Below are positions 42,023 to 42,281 of a stretch of DNA of 42,281 bases, in pieces (position 1 is the stretch's first letter; each line of letters opens with the position of its first letter). Source of the DNA: Lachnospiraceae bacterium (GTDB taxonomy: Bacteria > Bacillota > Clostridia > Lachnospirales > Lachnospiraceae); NCBI GenBank assembly GCA_029226225.1, contig JAQXXU010000086.1:1-42281 (forward strand), written 5' to 3'. Position numbers and translations under genes: made by a program. The notes below the pieces were generated by a model that was given only the letters and a program-made list of their open reading frames with translations, was not told the DNA's origin and made no database searches.

Positions 42023-42145
42023 GTGAAAGAAATCGCCCTCTTTGCCCTCTTCTTTCTTCTCCTCTAGTCTCTTTAGTCTCTCGTCCAGTGATTTAAAAAA
42101 TAGGTGGTTTTGATATTTCACGACTAGGAAATTCACTGTTATCAT
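42014..42145 (-). CDS. Small antisense protein, uncertain
   Basis: 43 aa read leftwards from ATG 42145 to TAA 42014: hydrophobic N-part (MITVNFLVV) and a strongly charged helical tail (KSLDERLKRLEEKKEEGKE), the sort of composition seen in real small proteins. Its ATG is the last three bases of the terminal repeat, and the frame continues 10 codons into the repeat without a good ribosome binding site. It could be the tail of a protein beginning in the repeat, a small phage protein, or chance. Confidence 0.35.
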   Translation of the reverse strand: MITVNFLVVKYQNHLFFKSLDERLKRLEEKKEEGKEGDFFHKA

Positions 42146-42281
42146 TATTATACATGTGCCTTTCTTCGAAAGGCATCAAAGTGGTTATGAAACACAGCTT
42201 CTGGCCTTTCGATTTTTCTAATTTCCTGTTATTCTTATAGTGAGGGCCTGGCATACTACACAGCACGTGGAGGTGAGTGGC
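42143..42281. repeat. Right copy of 139-bp inverted terminal repeat
   Basis: Exact reverse complement of 2-140. It begins abruptly at 42143 and runs out of the window. It holds the hairpin GCCTTTC / GAAAGGC close to its inner edge. With the left copy, it shows that both ends of the window lead into the same repeated sequence. No protein was recognised in it; one frame reading inward is open to the inner edge. The remaining bases between Rep and this repeat hold only the hairpins and the small antisense frame. Confidence 0.9.

Larger units (their letters stand above)
37492..42142 (+). mobile_element. Inovirus-type (filamentous phage) prophage
   Basis: A module of about 4.6 kb, T-rich on the + strand, with nine co-directional genes in inovirus order: small genes and a gpV-like candidate, two membrane proteins, major coat, terminator, adsorption protein, pVI-like protein, Zot/pI ATPase, HUH Rep, then a hairpin-rich noncoding region. 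It has no phage-encoded integrase, secretin or lysis gene. The left limit is set by the xerS promoter. The right limit is set by where the repeat starts and is uncertain, because no att direct repeat was found. In circular form, Rep and the noncoding region would lie just before the first small gene, as in known filamentous phages. Confidence 0.9.

Noticed and set aside
37511-42118. GATATTT at 37511-37517 and 42112-42118 with TTCA downstream in both, as a possible att pair
   Set aside because: Only 7 shared bases and unequal spacing; such matches are expected by chance between regions of this size.
1-42281. tRNA, rRNA, CRISPR array or defence genes
   Set aside because: None seen on either strand by reading; no cloverleaf, repeat-spacer pattern or recognised defence protein.

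Overview
The window looks like chromosomal DNA of a Gram-positive Clostridia, most likely a Lachnospiraceae-type bacterium. The evidence is gene order and family content: pncC-rsmD-coaD, recU, the hisZ/short-hisG system, rplU-prp-rpmA-obg, a nadD-yqeK fusion, sepF-ylmH, a DUF5685 protein with a J-domain partner, and a XerS-sized tyrosine recombinase. The L27 N-terminal extension with its Prp protease and an LspA with no outer-membrane genes also fit. The genus cannot be read from the sequence.

Bases 1-37424 are tightly packed housekeeping DNA, mostly on the + strand with stop/start overlaps. In order: pncC, rsmD, coaD, a coiled-coil protein, a HAD phosphatase, a pseudouridine synthase and recU (138-4434); a histidine operon hisZ-G-D-B-IE driven by a consensus promoter inside recU (4415-9608); a radical SAM gene broken by an in-frame TGA, its DUF2344 partner and an RNase E/G gene (9610-13395); a frameshifted membrane-protein gene (13403-14030); rplU-prp-rpmA, obg, yhbY, nadD-yqeK and rsfS (14165-18337); a DUF362 ferredoxin-like protein and apbE (18427-20602), convergent with a MATE transporter (20655-21989); DUF5685, Cys-rich J protein, membrane protein, pheA, ppx-HD and ppk1 (22134-28834); infC-rpmI-rplT behind an attenuated leader with an ATT start for infC (29182-30517); and a HlyD-like protein, yggS, sepF, ylmH, aroB, lspA and an rluD-type gene (30577-36326). 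xerS lies on the - strand (36348-37424).

From about 37492 to the right end lies a compact filamentous-phage (inovirus-type) prophage of about 4.6 kb. In order it carries a small protein, a gpV-like candidate ssDNA-binding protein, two small membrane proteins, a pVIII-like major coat protein with a leader peptide and a strong terminator behind it, a pIII-like adsorption protein, a pVI-like membrane protein, a Zot/pI assembly ATPase and a pMV158-type HUH replication protein. A hairpin-rich noncoding region follows that resembles an origin/packaging region. There is no secretin gene, as expected for a Gram-positive host, and no phage integrase. The only recombinase is the host XerS gene directly beside the element, so integration through XerS at a dif-like site is the main hypothesis. 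No convincing att direct repeat could be found.

The first and last 139 bases (2-140 and 42143-42281) are perfect reverse complements. Both ends therefore run outward into the same repeated element, probably a multicopy mobile-element end or another dispersed repeat, less likely an assembly artefact. Other notable points are a HisF-like pseudoenzyme domain fused to HisIE and a Cys-rich, Asn/Tyr-rich J-domain protein.
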